From NCBI GenBank assembly GCA_025357915.1, contig JANYLH010000079.1, positions 1-63,451 of the forward strand: a DNA stretch of 63,451 nt. The letters are read 5' to 3'. Within the stretch, counting starts at the first letter, position 1, and every line of letters begins with the position of its first letter. The position numbers were made by a program, and so were the translations under genes. The notes under the pieces were generated by a model, which made no database searches, was not told the origin of the DNA, and saw only the letters and a program-made list of their open reading frames with translations. Shown here piece by piece: positions 24,676-35,066 of this stretch. The DNA comes from Gammaproteobacteria bacterium (GTDB lineage Bacteria; Pseudomonadota; Gammaproteobacteria; Steroidobacterales; Steroidobacteraceae).

Positions 24676-26772
24676 ATGAACCTTCACAAGCTCGCACTGC
24701 TGGCTGCCGTGATTGCACCCGTACCGATCCTGGCCGGCGCTGGCGACGCTCCCGTCGTCGACACCTCGCGCTGGACCTGCAAGTACTGCCCGTTCGAGGA
24801 TGGCTTGGGCGGGAACCTGGAACTCGGCGCGGGTTACGTATCCGATGCGTCGGCGAAATTCGGGGAGTACAACGCCCTCGACAAGCAGGGCGGCTATGTC
24901 CTCGCCAACGGCATGGCGCGCTTGCGCAGGCGTGATGGGACGTGGCTGGACCTGACGGCCAGGGACCTGGGGCTGGACTCGCGCTACCTGGGCATTCAAG
25001 GTGGCAAGCAGGGTGCCTACACCCTGTTGCTCCAGTACAAGGAACTGCAACACGCCATCTCGACCTCGGCCGTCACACCGTTCCTGGGAATCGGTACCGG
25101 CACGCTCTCCCTCCCCTCCAGCTGGGTTCCGGGCAGCACCACAGGCGCCATGAGCGCACTGACCGCGAGCTTGCACGGAGTTGATCTCCAGACGCAGCGC
25201 AAGCAATTGGCCCTCGGCGCGGCGCTGAACTCCGTGGCCCACTGGGAGTTCGCCCTCAAGTTCCGTCATGAGACCAAGACCGGTACGCAAGGTACCGCGG
25301 GTTCCTTCGCATTCAACGCGGCGCAGCTGGTGCAACCCATCGACTACGACACCGACCAGATCGACGCGTCGGCGGCCTACAGCGGGCGGCGGCTGCAGGC
25401 GCGGCTTGCGTATTACGCCTCGAAGTTCACGAACAACGAGCCCTCGCTGATCTGGAGCAATCCTTTCCTGACCTCGTTCGCCGGCGCCAGGGTTGGCCAG
25501 CTGGCCGCGGCGCCGAGCAACGATTTTCACCAGTTCCTCGCCTCCGCCACGTTGCAGCTCGATGCGCGGACCACGGCGGGCGCCGATCTCGCCCTGGGCC
25601 AGATGCGTCAGAACGAGGCGTTCCTGCCCGCTACGCTCAATCCCGGCCTTACCGTGCCGCTGCCGCGCAGCTCACTCGATGGCCGCGTCAACACGGTGAG
25701 CGCGAATCTGCGCGCATCCTCCGCCCTCACCAACCGGCTGCGTGTCAACGCCGCGGCGAGCTACGATGACCGCGATAACCGCACCGCGCCGGCGGCCTTT
25801 GAATGGGTCACGACGGATGCGCTTCCGGCCACGCCCCGCACCAACCTGCCCTACAGTTCCACGCACAAAGTGCTCAAGGTGGACGCGAGCTATCGGCTCG
25901 CCGACTGGCCGCTTGCGCACAATGCGCGCCTCAGCGCCGGTTATGAGTACGACACGTACCAGCGCACGCTGCAGGAGATCCGCAAGACGCGCGAGAACCG
26001 GTACTGGGGCAAGGTCAGCGTGCAACCCTTCGCACGCACGGAATTTACGCTGAAGGGTATGCACGCCTGGCGCAATACCTCACCATACGAACCCAATCCC
26101 GGCATCAGCCCGCCGGAAAACCCCGTACTGCGCAAATACAACATGGCCGATCGCGCCCGCGACAGCGTTGAGGGACGTATCGACCTCGCACTCACCAGCC
26201 GTCTCAGCCTCGGCCTGGCGGGCAATTTCGCGCTGGACGACTATTACAAGTCGACCCTCGGGCTGCGCGACGCGGAAGAGCTCACCTGGACGGCCGACTC
26301 CGCCCTGATACTGACGGAGAGCACGAGCGCGAGCGTCTACTTGAATCACCAGCAGATCAGGTCGCGCCAGGCGAATGGTGCGACCCTGGCGCCGGCGCCA
26401 ACCTGGTATGCCCGCAACCTCGATCGCATCGACACCGCGGGCGCAACTCTCCGCCACCACACCAGCGACAAGCTCGACTTCGGCCTCGGCTATACCGTCT
26501 CCCGCTCGACCGGCCAGGTCACAATTGCGGACGCGGCCACCCCATTTCCGGAGCTGTTCTTCCGGCTCGACAGCGCGCAGCTGTATGGCAACTACCGCTT
26601 GCGGCAGCACTTGCGGCTGCATCTTGCTTACTGGCACGAGAAGTTCCAGAGCACGGACTGGACGGTCGACGGCGTGGCGCCAGCCACGATTCCGAACGTG
26701 CTCAGCCTGGCGCAGGGCTCGCCTCGCTATAACCTCGACGTGTTCATGCTCTCCGCGCGTTACGAGTTCTAG
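24676..26772 (+). CDS. MtrB/PioB-family decaheme-associated outer-membrane barrel
   Basis: A 698-residue protein with a signal peptide ending near ILAGAGDA. A conserved N-terminal CxxC (CKYC, residues 35-38) typical of MtrB is followed by repeated amphipathic beta strands, ending in the aromatic signature MLSARYEF. MtrB is a 26-28-strand sheath that holds the MtrA-type cytochrome in the outer membrane. Gene order C-A-B is as in Shewanella mtrCAB. Its 3' end overlaps the convergent antiporter gene by 4 bases. Confidence 0.94.
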   Translation: MNLHKLALLAAVIAPVPILAGAGDAPVVDTSRWTCKYCPFEDGLGGNLELGAGYVSDASAKFGEYNALDKQGGYVLANGMARLRRRDGTWLDLTARDLGLDSRYLGIQGGKQGAYTLLLQYKELQHAISTSAVTPFLGIGTGTLSLPSSWVPGSTTGAMSALTASLHGVDLQTQRKQLALGAALNSVAHWEFALKFRHETKTGTQGTAGSFAFNAAQLVQPIDYDTDQIDASAAYSGRRLQARLAYYASKFTNNEPSLIWSNPFLTSFAGARVGQLAAAPSNDFHQFLASATLQLDARTTAGADLALGQMRQNEAFLPATLNPGLTVPLPRSSLDGRVNTVSANLRASSALTNRLRVNAAASYDDRDNRTAPAAFEWVTTDALPATPRTNLPYSSTHKVLKVDASYRLADWPLAHNARLSAGYEYDTYQRTLQEIRKTRENRYWGKVSVQPFARTEFTLKGMHAWRNTSPYEPNPGISPPENPVLRKYNMADRARDSVEGRIDLALTSRLSLGLAGNFALDDYYKSTLGLRDAEELTWTADSALILTESTSASVYLNHQQIRSRQANGATLAPAPTWYARNLDRIDTAGATLRHHTSDKLDFGLGYTVSRSTGQVTIADAATPFPELFFRLDSAQLYGNYRLRQHLRLHLAYWHEKFQSTDWTVDGVAPATIPNVLSLAQGSPRYNLDVFMLSARYEF

Positions 26773-27974
26773 GCACCTGCCAGCCCGACCAGGCGCAACA
26801 GCGGCTTGATCGTCAACCCCTGTACCAGCAGCGTGAGCAGCACGACGCCGAAAGTCATGTGCAGGATCAGGTCACGGTGCGGGAAATCCGCCGGGAGCGA
26901 GAGGGCAAGCACCATCGACAGCCCACCTCTCAACCCGCCCCAGGTCAGCACGGCCGCCCAGGAAGCCGGCCAGGCGCTGCTCCCGGCGGCACGCATGAGG
27001 GCGTACTTGCTGTAGACGATGGCCGCACGGGCCACGTTGATGGCGGCCCAGCCGATGATGATCTGCGGCAGGAAATGCACCAGAGTCGGCAATTTGATCT
27101 CGACGCCCATGAGCAGGAACACGAAACTGTTCAACAGGAAAGCCGCGTAGCTCCAGAACGCGTCGACCGCGCTGCGTGTGGCCGCTTCCATGCCGCGCCG
27201 CGCCCCCCACGTGCCGGTGATCAGTCCGGCGACGACACAGGCAATCACGCCGGACAAGCCGAGCAGGTCGGCCACGATGAAGGCGCCGTAGGCGCTCAAC
27301 ACGGTGAGCGTGATTTCGATCATCGGATCATTGAGCGAGCGCGTCACCAGGCTGATGCCAACGCCCACCGCACCACCCACCGCCACGGCGAGGCCGGCCA
27401 CCCGCGCGAACTCCACCACCGCACCGCCGACGCTGAGCGTACTGCCGGTGGCCATCGCGAGCACGATGCCGAATATCACGATCGCGGTGCCGTCATTGAA
27501 CAGCGACTCCGCTTCCACGACGACGGCCAATCGCTGGTCGACGCCAAGGGTGCGGAAGATGGCCAGTACGCTGATCGGATCGGTGGCCGAGATCAGCGCG
27601 CCGAAGACCATCGCCTCGATGAACGTGATCGAACCGGGCGCGAGCAGATTGACACCCTGCGAGACCAGCAACGCCGTGAGGAACGTCGCAATCAGCAGGC
27701 CGGGCACGGCGAGCGTCAGTATCGACAGGCGCGCTCGCCAGAATTCGGCAAAGTGCATCTGGTAGGCGGCTTCGAACAGGAGCCCGGGAAGCACCACCAG
27801 GAACAGCAGCCCTTTTGACAGGTGGGGTCCGGGATAAGTCACCAGATTGCCGAGGACCAGCCCGGCCAGGACCAGGCCGATGGCATAAGGCAACCGCGCG
27901 CGATTGGACACCACCGCGACCAGCGCGGCGAGCGCGAGCAGCAACAGCAAACTCAATTCGGGGTGCACGACCAC
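26769..27974 (-). CDS. CPA1-type cation:proton antiporter
   Basis: About 400 residues, 12 predicted membrane helices. The family motifs are present: SATDPISVLAIFRTLG with the transport Asp, and LFNDGTAIVIFG. Members exchange Na+ or K+ for H+. Two GTGs (27974 and 27968) lie just before VHPELSLLLLL; both are possible, and the ATG further upstream would add a Cys/Pro-rich stretch with no helix. It is the last gene of the mmsA-yjcH-actP-EAL run, about 20 bases after the EAL gene, and may compensate for sodium entering with ActP. Confidence 0.87.
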   Translation of the reverse strand: MVVHPELSLLLLLALAALVAVVSNRARLPYAIGLVLAGLVLGNLVTYPGPHLSKGLLFLVVLPGLLFEAAYQMHFAEFWRARLSILTLAVPGLLIATFLTALLVSQGVNLLAPGSITFIEAMVFGALISATDPISVLAIFRTLGVDQRLAVVVEAESLFNDGTAIVIFGIVLAMATGSTLSVGGAVVEFARVAGLAVAVGGAVGVGISLVTRSLNDPMIEITLTVLSAYGAFIVADLLGLSGVIACVVAGLITGTWGARRGMEAATRSAVDAFWSYAAFLLNSFVFLLMGVEIKLPTLVHFLPQIIIGWAAINVARAAIVYSKYALMRAAGSSAWPASWAAVLTWGGLRGGLSMVLALSLPADFPHRDLILHMTFGVVLLTLLVQGLTIKPLLRLVGLAGA

Positions 27975-27993
27975 TTGACTGGTCCGGGCGGCG

Positions 27994-29361
27994 CTATTTG
28001 CCGGGCGCCCCGGCGAGGTCGGCCAGCGGCATGGGCATGGACAAGCCGAAACCCTGTGCAAAATCGATTTTCAGCGCCGCAAGCGACCGCAAATCCTCGC
28101 GGGATTCGATCGCCTTGGCGCAGGTGTGCATCCCGAGTACGCGGGCCATCTGCGCGATGCCGGCCACCACTGCCTGGCGGCGGGTGTCGGCCCCGATATC
28201 GGTGGTGAGCTGCCGGTGGAGCTTGAGCATACGCAGGCCCTTGAGCTCCAGCAGGTCGACATGGGCCGGTTGCATCAGGAAATCATCCAGGATGATGGTG
28301 CAGCCCAGCGCCGCCAGCAACTGCGCGGCCTCAGCCGTCCGCGCCGGGCTTTGCGCGCACAGCGCGGCGTCAAGTTCGAAGGCAATCATGCCCCGCGGCA
28401 GGTCGGCCTTGGTCAGGCACAGGTCGAGGAACTTGAAGAAGTGCGGATCCACGAGCGCGGTGGGCGACAGGTTGACCGAGACGTTGATCGGGTCGGTGCG
28501 CCAGGCTTCGGGGTGTCGAGCCAGCCATACCACGAGGTCCGTGATCACGCGCCGATCGACCACCGAGCCGAGGCCATGTTTGGCGGCGGCCTCGATCATG
28601 GCGGTGGGTGCTTTCGATCGGCCATGCTCCGACCCGGTGCGGAGCAATATTTCAAAACGCCGGATGCGGTTGCCTTCAGTCATGGGTTCGAGCTGCTGCG
28701 CGTACAGGACGATCGGCTGGGCACGGAGCGCCGCGTAGTGACGGTCCAGAGCCGGGTCAACCGGAGCCGCTCGAACCGGCGCCCCGGGCGCGAGCGCTGG
28801 CGCCGGTGTCAGTGTCGGCTGCGGCGCAGCCGCGGCGGCCGCCAGGGTCTGGGGTGCCAGCAGCTCGAGCGTGGCCGTCAATTCCTCTTCCAGCGAGAGA
28901 TCGAGCTCCAGCGCGGGCGCAGCAATTTCCGGGAGCGCCCGCAAGCGCAGCTGGGTCGCCGAAAGATCATCGCTCAACCACCTGGAAAATTTCGCCAGCG
29001 GCTCCTGCAGCGTCAGGTTCGCGGTCATGGCGGCCTTGTGATCTACAATGAGCATCGCCACGCCGAGCACCGAACTGCCGTAGGCGGCGCGCAGCGTGAC
29101 CGCGACGCGCCCGTCACCCAGGTCATACTCGTGCCGCTCCGGTGCGCCCTCGCCCGCGAAGATCTCCAGCGACGCCCTCACCGCCTCGTGTTCGTCAGGA
29201 CCCATTACGCTCTCGTTGAGCCAGAGCACGTCCCCATGCTCATCGTGCAGCGACAGGCTCCACACGCGCACGGCGCTCAGGGCGGACAGCATGGATCGCG
29301 CGATGGCTTCCAGCTCGTCAGAGCGATCGCCGGGACTCTCGCCCTCTATTGCCTTGTTCAT
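27994..29361 (-). CDS. EAL-domain protein, probably degenerate
   Basis: This 455-residue soluble protein has an N-terminal GAF-like region (about 1-140: [20 protein letters not shown]), an Ala/Pro linker (about 180-205) and a C-terminal EAL domain (about 215-445). The active-site Glu motif reads EILLR, Asn is kept in NVSVNLS and the metal motif is LDDF, but the following Gly is replaced by Leu and loop 6 is altered. It is therefore uncertain whether it hydrolyses c-di-GMP or only binds it. Its ATG overlaps the actP stop (ATGA), so it is coupled to acetate uptake. Confidence 0.8.
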   Translation of the reverse strand: MNKAIEGESPGDRSDELEAIARSMLSALSAVRVWSLSLHDEHGDVLWLNESVMGPDEHEAVRASLEIFAGEGAPERHEYDLGDGRVAVTLRAAYGSSVLGVAMLIVDHKAAMTANLTLQEPLAKFSRWLSDDLSATQLRLRALPEIAAPALELDLSLEEELTATLELLAPQTLAAAAAAPQPTLTPAPALAPGAPVRAAPVDPALDRHYAALRAQPIVLYAQQLEPMTEGNRIRRFEILLRTGSEHGRSKAPTAMIEAAAKHGLGSVVDRRVITDLVVWLARHPEAWRTDPINVSVNLSPTALVDPHFFKFLDLCLTKADLPRGMIAFELDAALCAQSPARTAEAAQLLAALGCTIILDDFLMQPAHVDLLELKGLRMLKLHRQLTTDIGADTRRQAVVAGIAQMARVLGMHTCAKAIESREDLRSLAALKIDFAQGFGLSMPMPLADLAGAPGK

Positions 29362-30896
29362 GTTTCTCCAAGGATCATGCGGCGCTCCTTGGCGTCGTAC
29401 CCGGCGCTCGCCGCCGGTTCGGGCGCGAGGACGGACACCAGGAACGCCACGGCAAAGGCCAGCGGCATCGACACCAGCGCCGGGTTCTTGAGCGGGAACC
29501 AGGCGTGCTCATGGTGCAGGATATCGATCTGGACGGTGGGTGAAAACCAGATGAGCACGGCAGCGGTCGCCGTGCCGCTGACGATGGCTGCTACCGCGCC
29601 CGCGGTGGTCAGAGCGCGCCAGTAGATCGACAGCACCAGCGCCGGGAAATTTCCGCTGGCGGCCAGGGCGAAGGCCAGCCCCACCATGAAGGCGACGTTT
29701 TGCCCCTTGAACAGCAGGCCGAGCGTCACGGCCAGGACGCCCAACAGCACGCTGGCCAGGCGCGCCACACGCAGCTGCTCGGAGTGCGGCGCCTCACCAT
29801 GCCGGACCACGTTGACCCACAGATCATGCGAGAGCGCGGCGGCGCCCGACAGCGTCAATCCGGCCACCACCGCCAGGATGGTCGCAAACGCCACCGCAGC
29901 GATGAAGCCCAGCAGACCCGTGCCGCCGAGCACTTCGGCCAGCAGCGGCGCCGCCATGTTGCCGCCCTTGTCGACGGCGACGATGGCGTCGTGCCCAACC
30001 AGCACCATGGCGCCGAACCCCAGCACGAAGGTCAGCAGGTAGAAGCAGCCGATCAGGCCCGTGGCCCAGAACACCGACTGCCGCGCGGCGCGTGCGTCCG
30101 GCACGGTATAGAAACGCATGAGGATATGCGGCAGGCCCGCGGTGCCGAACATCAGCGCCAGACCGAGCGACACGGCTTCCCAGGGTGAGCTGATGAGCTT
30201 GCCCGGCGCCAGGACACCGGCGCCATAGCGCTCGGCTGCAGTGGCGAACAGGCGCAGCGGGTTGAACCCGAACTGCGCCAGCACCAGGAATGCCAGCAGC
30301 GCCGCGCCGCCGAGCAGCAGCGCCGCCTTGACGATCTGCACCCAGGTCGTGGCTATCATGCCGCCGAACAGCACGTAACACAGCATCACCACACCGACGA
30401 TGACGATAGCCGTCTCATAGGAGAGGCCGAACATCAGCTTGATCAGGTTGCCGGCGCCGACCATCTGCGCGATCAGGTACAGCGACACAACCGCGAGCGA
30501 TCCGAGTGCAGCGGCGATGCGCACCGGTTTCTGCCGCAATCGAAAGCTCACCACGTCGGTGAAGGTATAGCGGCCCAGATTCCGCAGCGGCTCGGCGATC
30601 AGGAACAGCACCACCGGCCACCCCACCAGCCACCCCGTGGAGTAGATCAGGCCATCGAAGCCCGACGTCGCCACGAGGCCCGCAATGCCCAGGAAACTCG
30701 CGGCACTCATGTAATCACCGGCGAGCGCAAAACCGTTCTGCCGGCCGCTGATGCGGCGACCGGCGGCGAAGAACTCTTCTGTGGTGCGGGTGTGGCGCGC
30801 CGCCCACCAGGTGATGGCGAGCGTCAGCGACACGAAGGCCAGGAAGAAACCAATCGCCGTGGCATTTGGCGTGCCCAGCGTCGCGCCCGCCGTCAC
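29358..30896 (-). CDS. actP: Cation/acetate symporter, sodium:solute symporter family
   Basis: This 512-residue protein has about 13 membrane helices. It is an SSS-family member with the ActP pattern [20 protein letters not shown] and [15 protein letters not shown] near the N-terminus. It brings acetate and related short monocarboxylates in with Na+. The GTG start (30896) overlaps the stop of the DUF485 gene (GTGA), the usual yjcH-actP coupling. It is followed by an overlapping EAL gene, unlike the standard acs-yjcH-actP order. Confidence 0.9.
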   Translation of the reverse strand: MTAGATLGTPNATAIGFFLAFVSLTLAITWWAARHTRTTEEFFAAGRRISGRQNGFALAGDYMSAASFLGIAGLVATSGFDGLIYSTGWLVGWPVVLFLIAEPLRNLGRYTFTDVVSFRLRQKPVRIAAALGSLAVVSLYLIAQMVGAGNLIKLMFGLSYETAIVIVGVVMLCYVLFGGMIATTWVQIVKAALLLGGAALLAFLVLAQFGFNPLRLFATAAERYGAGVLAPGKLISSPWEAVSLGLALMFGTAGLPHILMRFYTVPDARAARQSVFWATGLIGCFYLLTFVLGFGAMVLVGHDAIVAVDKGGNMAAPLLAEVLGGTGLLGFIAAVAFATILAVVAGLTLSGAAALSHDLWVNVVRHGEAPHSEQLRVARLASVLLGVLAVTLGLLFKGQNVAFMVGLAFALAASGNFPALVLSIYWRALTTAGAVAAIVSGTATAAVLIWFSPTVQIDILHHEHAWFPLKNPALVSMPLAFAVAFLVSVLAPEPAASAGYDAKERRMILGET

Positions 30897-31165
30897 GGCA
30901 CACGCTCCTCGGCGCGCAACTCGTTCACCCGGCGGTCGAGATGAGAGTTGGCCCAGCGTACGTAAATCCAGGTGACGATCCATGCAGCGACGATCACCAG
31001 TGCGCCCAGCAGGATGCCCACGCTCAGCCCCGGCGCCAGGATCGTACCCACGCGCGGCTTGTCAAAGGCGATCAGCAGCACGAACCCGAAGTACACCCCC
31101 GTCATGACCACGCTCAAGGCTGTGGCGATCCGCCAGCGCTGGCGTGACAGGATGCTGAGGGTCAT
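30893..31165 (-). CDS. yjcH: DUF485 small membrane protein (YjcH)
   Basis: A 90-residue protein with two membrane helices ([16 protein letters not shown] and [20 protein letters not shown]) matching DUF485. It is almost always encoded just before acetate-type SSS symporters and is thought to assist them. Its stop overlaps the actP start. It follows mmsA by 11 bases. Confidence 0.9.
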   Translation of the reverse strand: MTLSILSRQRWRIATALSVVMTGVYFGFVLLIAFDKPRVGTILAPGLSVGILLGALVIVAAWIVTWIYVRWANSHLDRRVNELRAEERVP

Positions 31166-31176
31166 GCGTCGGGCTG

Positions 31177-32700
31177 CTACTTCATCGTCGGCATCATGAA
31201 ATCGGCGCCGCCCGAAGTGGGCGCGGGCCAGCGGCTGGTGATGGTCTTCTGCCGGGTGTAGAAACGCACGCCCTCGGGCCCGTGCACGTGATGGTCGCCG
31301 AACAGCGAGGCCTTCCAGCCCCCGAAACTGTGAAACGCCATCGGCACCGGTATCGGCACGTTGACGCCGACCATGCCGACCTGGATCGAATTCGCGAACT
31401 GGCGCGCGCTCCGGCCATCGCGTGTGAAGATCGCGCAGCCGTTGCCGAACTCGTGGCGGTTGAGCAGGTCGATGGCCGAGGGCAGGTCCGCCACCCGCAC
31501 CATCGACAGGACGGGACCGAAAATCTCCTCGCGATAGATCTTCATGGCGGGCGTGACGTGATCGAAGAGACTTCCGCCCAGGAAGAAGCCGTGCTCGTGC
31601 CCGGGCAGCGCAAAGCCACGGCCGTCGACCAGCAGCTGCGCGCCCTCGGCGACGCCGCTATCGATATAGCCGACCACGCGCGCGCGGTGCGCTGCCGTCA
31701 CCAGCGGTCCCATGTCCGCCTTCTCGTCCATGGAGTGCGAGATGCGCAGGGCCCGGACCTGCGGCGCCAGGCGTTCGGCCAGGGCATCGGCGGTACGCTC
31801 GCCCACCGCCACGACCACCGAGATCGCCATGCAGCGCTCGCCCGCGGAACCGAAGGCCGCGCCCATGAGCGCATCGGCGGTCTGGTCGAGGTCCGCGTCG
31901 GGCATGACGACCATATGGTTCTTGGCGCCGCCCAGCGCCTGGGCGCGCTTGCCGTGTTCGCAGGCACGCGAGTAGATATAGCGCGCCACCGGCGTCGAGC
32001 CGACGAAGCTGATCGCGCGCACCAGCTCGTGATCGAGCAGCGCGTCGACCGCCGCCTTGTCGCCGTGCACGACGTTGAACACGCCGTCGGGAAGCCCGGC
32101 TTCCTTCAGCAATTCGGCCAGCAGGAGCGAGGTCGAGGGATCGCGCTCCGAGGGCTTGAGCACGAAGCAGTTGCCGCAGGCAATCGCCACCGGGAACATC
32201 CACAGCGGCACCATGGCTGGAAAATTGAAGGGCGTGACGCCCGCGACCACGCCGAGCGGCTGGCGCAGTGAATAGCTGTCGACTTCCTTGCCGACGTTTT
32301 CCGAATGCTCGCCCTTGAGCAGTTGCGGGATGCCGGTGGCGAATTCGACCACTTCCATGCCGCGGGTCAGCTCGCCACGTGCGTCGGCGATGACCTTGCC
32401 ATGCTCGCTGGCGATCTGGGCCGCTATGCGGTCGGTGTTGTCGAGCAGCAGCTGGCGGAACCGGAACATCACCCGCGCGCGCTGGAGCGGCGGCACCTGC
32501 GACCAGGAGGCAAAGGCGTCCTGGGCGGCGCGCACCGCCAGGTCGATTTCCGCCTCCCCGGCCAGGGCGACCCGGCCACTGACCTGGCCGCTGCTCGGGC
32601 TGTATACGTCGGCAAAGCGACCCGAGCGGCCAGGCGTCCGTCGGCCGCCGATCCAGTGCGAGATTTCCGGGCTGAGGGCCGCTGCAGGGCGTGCGTTCAT
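31177..32700 (-). CDS. mmsA: CoA-acylating methylmalonate-semialdehyde dehydrogenase
   Basis: This 507-residue aldehyde-dehydrogenase-family enzyme converts methylmalonate semialdehyde (valine, thymine) or malonate semialdehyde to propionyl-CoA or acetyl-CoA. Signatures: N-terminal [44 protein letters not shown], the [16 protein letters not shown] block and the catalytic Cys in [14 protein letters not shown]. It lacks the catalytic Glu region of hydrolytic ALDHs, as expected for the CoA-dependent class. It is upstream of yjcH-actP-EAL-antiporter. Bkd genes elsewhere in the window supply the same valine route. Confidence 0.94.
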   Translation of the reverse strand: MNARPAAALSPEISHWIGGRRTPGRSGRFADVYSPSSGQVSGRVALAGEAEIDLAVRAAQDAFASWSQVPPLQRARVMFRFRQLLLDNTDRIAAQIASEHGKVIADARGELTRGMEVVEFATGIPQLLKGEHSENVGKEVDSYSLRQPLGVVAGVTPFNFPAMVPLWMFPVAIACGNCFVLKPSERDPSTSLLLAELLKEAGLPDGVFNVVHGDKAAVDALLDHELVRAISFVGSTPVARYIYSRACEHGKRAQALGGAKNHMVVMPDADLDQTADALMGAAFGSAGERCMAISVVVAVGERTADALAERLAPQVRALRISHSMDEKADMGPLVTAAHRARVVGYIDSGVAEGAQLLVDGRGFALPGHEHGFFLGGSLFDHVTPAMKIYREEIFGPVLSMVRVADLPSAIDLLNRHEFGNGCAIFTRDGRSARQFANSIQVGMVGVNVPIPVPMAFHSFGGWKASLFGDHHVHGPEGVRFYTRQKTITSRWPAPTSGGADFMMPTMK

Positions 32701-32736
32701 GGTTGCGCGATCATACGCAACCAGGAACGCTTCCGG

Positions 32737-33300
32737 CTACTTTGCCGCGACTTTCAGCACTTCGGTGGTCACGCTGTAATCGCCGATCGACACCTGGTGC
32801 GGCACGCAGGAAGTGTGGTACTCGGTATTGCGCAGCGCGAAGCCCTTCTGCAGCAGTTCATGCATCTGCTCGACCAGCTCGCATTCGCCCGCGCCCATGT
32901 ACGATGGGCGGTTCGGAGCGATCTGCACCTTCTCCCAGCCGGCCTTGAGCGCATCCGCTGCGGCCGGGTCGGTTGCCGGGGCGAGCGCGCTGAACTCGAC
33001 CGTCACCCAGGCGAACCTGCTGGGCCGGTTCTGGCCGTCGCTGCACCCGGTGGCCCGCACCTTGAGGTCCTTGCGCGCGCCGAAAGTCAGCAGGATGTCA
33101 CGCACCTTGCCCTCGAGGCCGTCGCAGGTGTAGAGCGCGGTAAATCCGGTGTAGTCGAACTTCAGTTTCTGGGCACGCCACTGCGCCGGGGTGCCCGCCT
33201 GGTCGGCGGATGCGGCGGCGGTGGCCAGCGACGCGACGGACAGGAGCGCGGCGGAGGCGAAAAGCGCCAGGAACGCGCGGCCCGGATGCTTTATCGACAT
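32737..33300 (-). CDS. Conserved hypothetical secreted protein
   Basis: This 187-residue protein has a signal peptide (MSIKHPGRAFLALFASAALL, cleavage near AAASA-DQ). The mature part contains four Cys (LYTCDGLEG, RATGCSDGQ, GECELVEQ, HTSCVPHQ), suggesting two disulfides in the periplasm. I recognise it only as a conserved proteobacterial protein of unknown function. It lies 36 bases upstream of mmsA and could be the first gene of that transcript. Confidence 0.7.
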   Translation of the reverse strand: MSIKHPGRAFLALFASAALLSVASLATAAASADQAGTPAQWRAQKLKFDYTGFTALYTCDGLEGKVRDILLTFGARKDLKVRATGCSDGQNRPSRFAWVTVEFSALAPATDPAAADALKAGWEKVQIAPNRPSYMGAGECELVEQMHELLQKGFALRNTEYHTSCVPHQVSIGDYSVTTEVLKVAAK

Positions 33301-33367
33301 GATTCGGTCTCCTCAGGTTGCCGGCCGTACCATCGGTAGACCGGCCACGGGGCTATTGGTTCGCCGC

Positions 33368-34303
33368 TCACGCCTTGGGCGGCTTCGCCGGGTCGACGGC
33401 GTGCCCGCCAAAGGCATGGCGGAGCCGGGCCAGGAACCGGGCACCGTAGTCACCGTGCCCCTGGCTCGCAAAACGCACGTTCAGTGCCGCCGAAGTGACC
33501 GGGAGGGGCACAGCCAGGTCGAGCCCCTCGCGCACCGTCCAGCGGCCCTCGCCCGAGTCGGCGACCACGGGCGCCACCTGGTCCATCACCGGATCCTGGC
33601 GCAACGCACCGGCGGCCAGGTCCAGCAACCAGGATCGGATCACGGTGCCGTGCCGCCAGGCGCCGGCCACCGCAGCGACGTCGAGGTTGAAATCGGGTTT
33701 GGCCTGCAGCAGGGCAAAACCCTCGGCGTAGGCCTGCATCATTCCGTACTCGATGCCGTTGTGGACCATCTTGGTGTAGTGGCCGCTCCCGGATGGACCG
33801 CAGTGCACCCAACCCCGCTCTCGAGCCGGGGCCAGCGCCTGGAAAACAGCCAACAGCGGCGTCACCGCCTCCCTGGGGCCACCGAACATGAGCCCGTAGC
33901 CTTCCTCCAGGCCCCACACGCCGCCCGAGACGCCGACGTCGATGAAATGCAGGCCGCGCGCAGCCAGCGCGGCCGCGTGTCGCATCGTGTCGCGATAATC
34001 GGCGTTGCCGCCATCGAGTATCACATCGCCCGGCGACAGGAGCGCGGCGACCGACTGGATGGCCTGGGTGGTGATCTCGCCCGCGGGCAGCATGATCCAT
34101 ACCGCCCGCGGCGTACGCAGCGACGCGACGGCTTCGGCCACGGTAGCGGCAACGGTTACCCCGGGCTCGGCGGCCACCGCCGTGCGCGCCGCCTCCGCTA
34201 CATCGTACCCACACACCGCAATGCCCGCGCGCGCGAGGCGCCGGAGCATGTTGGCGCCCATGCGCCCCAGGCCCACCATGGCCAGCGAGCACCCGGCCGT
34301 CAT
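33368..34303 (-). CDS. 6-phosphogluconate dehydrogenase (short, decarboxylating type)
   Basis: A 311-residue enzyme with an N-terminal Rossmann motif ([19 protein letters not shown]), DGGNADYRD, the substrate loop [17 protein letters not shown] and catalytic [19 protein letters not shown]. It matches the short GntZ/YqeC-type 6-phosphogluconate dehydrogenase, giving ribulose 5-phosphate, CO2 and NAD(P)H. Its ATG overlaps the phbB stop. Coupling with PHB synthesis genes could tie NADPH supply to acetoacetyl-CoA reduction (inference). Confidence 0.9.
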   Translation of the reverse strand: MTAGCSLAMVGLGRMGANMLRRLARAGIAVCGYDVAEAARTAVAAEPGVTVAATVAEAVASLRTPRAVWIMLPAGEITTQAIQSVAALLSPGDVILDGGNADYRDTMRHAAALAARGLHFIDVGVSGGVWGLEEGYGLMFGGPREAVTPLLAVFQALAPARERGWVHCGPSGSGHYTKMVHNGIEYGMMQAYAEGFALLQAKPDFNLDVAAVAGAWRHGTVIRSWLLDLAAGALRQDPVMDQVAPVVADSGEGRWTVREGLDLAVPLPVTSAALNVRFASQGHGDYGARFLARLRHAFGGHAVDPAKPPKA

Positions 34304-35046
34304 TGCATGTGCTGCCCGCCATTGATGGCGATGTTGGCGCCGGTGACGAACGCCGCCTCCTCGCTCGCCAGGTACGCCACCAGCCCGGCAACCTCCTCGG
34401 GCTTGCCGAGCCTGCCCATCGGGATCTGCGGAATGATCTTGGAATCGAGCACTTCCTTCGGAATCGCCATGACCATCTGCGTGCCGATGTAGCCGGGGGA
34501 AATGGTGTTCACGGTCACGCCCTTGCGCGCCACCTCGAGCGACAACGCCTTGGTGAAGCCGTGCATGCCCGCCTTGGCGGCCGAGTAGTTGGTCTGCCCG
34601 AAGGCGCCCTTCTGGCCGTTGACCGAGGAAATATTGATGACGCGGCCCCAGCCACGATCGACCATGCCATCACACACCTGCTTGCTGACGTTGAACACCG
34701 AATCGAGATTGGTGCGCATGACCGCATCCCAGTTGACGCGATCCATCTTGCGAAAAGTCATGTCGCGGGTGATGCCGGCGTTGTTGACCAGGATGTCGAC
34801 ATGGCCCAGCTCGGCCATGATTTTCTTCAGGCAGGCCACGCAGGAATCCCAATCGCTCACATCGCAGGCATAGGCATGAAAGTCGAATCCCTGCGCCCTC
34901 ATCGCCGCGAGCCAGACCTGCGCCTTGGTGTTGCCCGGCGAATAAGTGGTCGCCACCGTATGGCCCAGGGCCGCGAGTTTCACGCAGATGGCCTCGCCGA
35001 GGCCGCCCATTCCGCCCGTGACCAGGGCGACGCGTTTCGTGTCCAT
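34300..35046 (-). CDS. phbB: Acetoacetyl-CoA reductase (polyhydroxybutyrate pathway)
   Basis: This 248-residue short-chain dehydrogenase has the nucleotide motif [12 protein letters not shown], the NNAG motif and the catalytic Ser/Tyr/Lys in [20 protein letters not shown] followed by K. The PhbB-type C-terminus [13 protein letters not shown] fits. It reduces acetoacetyl-CoA to (R)-3-hydroxybutyryl-CoA with NADPH for PHB. The start at 35046 is chosen because the SDR fold begins there ([12 protein letters not shown]). It follows phbA by 20 bases. No PHB synthase gene is in the window. Confidence 0.94.
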   Translation of the reverse strand: MDTKRVALVTGGMGGLGEAICVKLAALGHTVATTYSPGNTKAQVWLAAMRAQGFDFHAYACDVSDWDSCVACLKKIMAELGHVDILVNNAGITRDMTFRKMDRVNWDAVMRTNLDSVFNVSKQVCDGMVDRGWGRVINISSVNGQKGAFGQTNYSAAKAGMHGFTKALSLEVARKGVTVNTISPGYIGTQMVMAIPKEVLDSKIIPQIPMGRLGKPEEVAGLVAYLASEEAAFVTGANIAINGGQHMQ

Positions 35047-35066
35047 CTTCTCTGTCCCCCTTGTGT

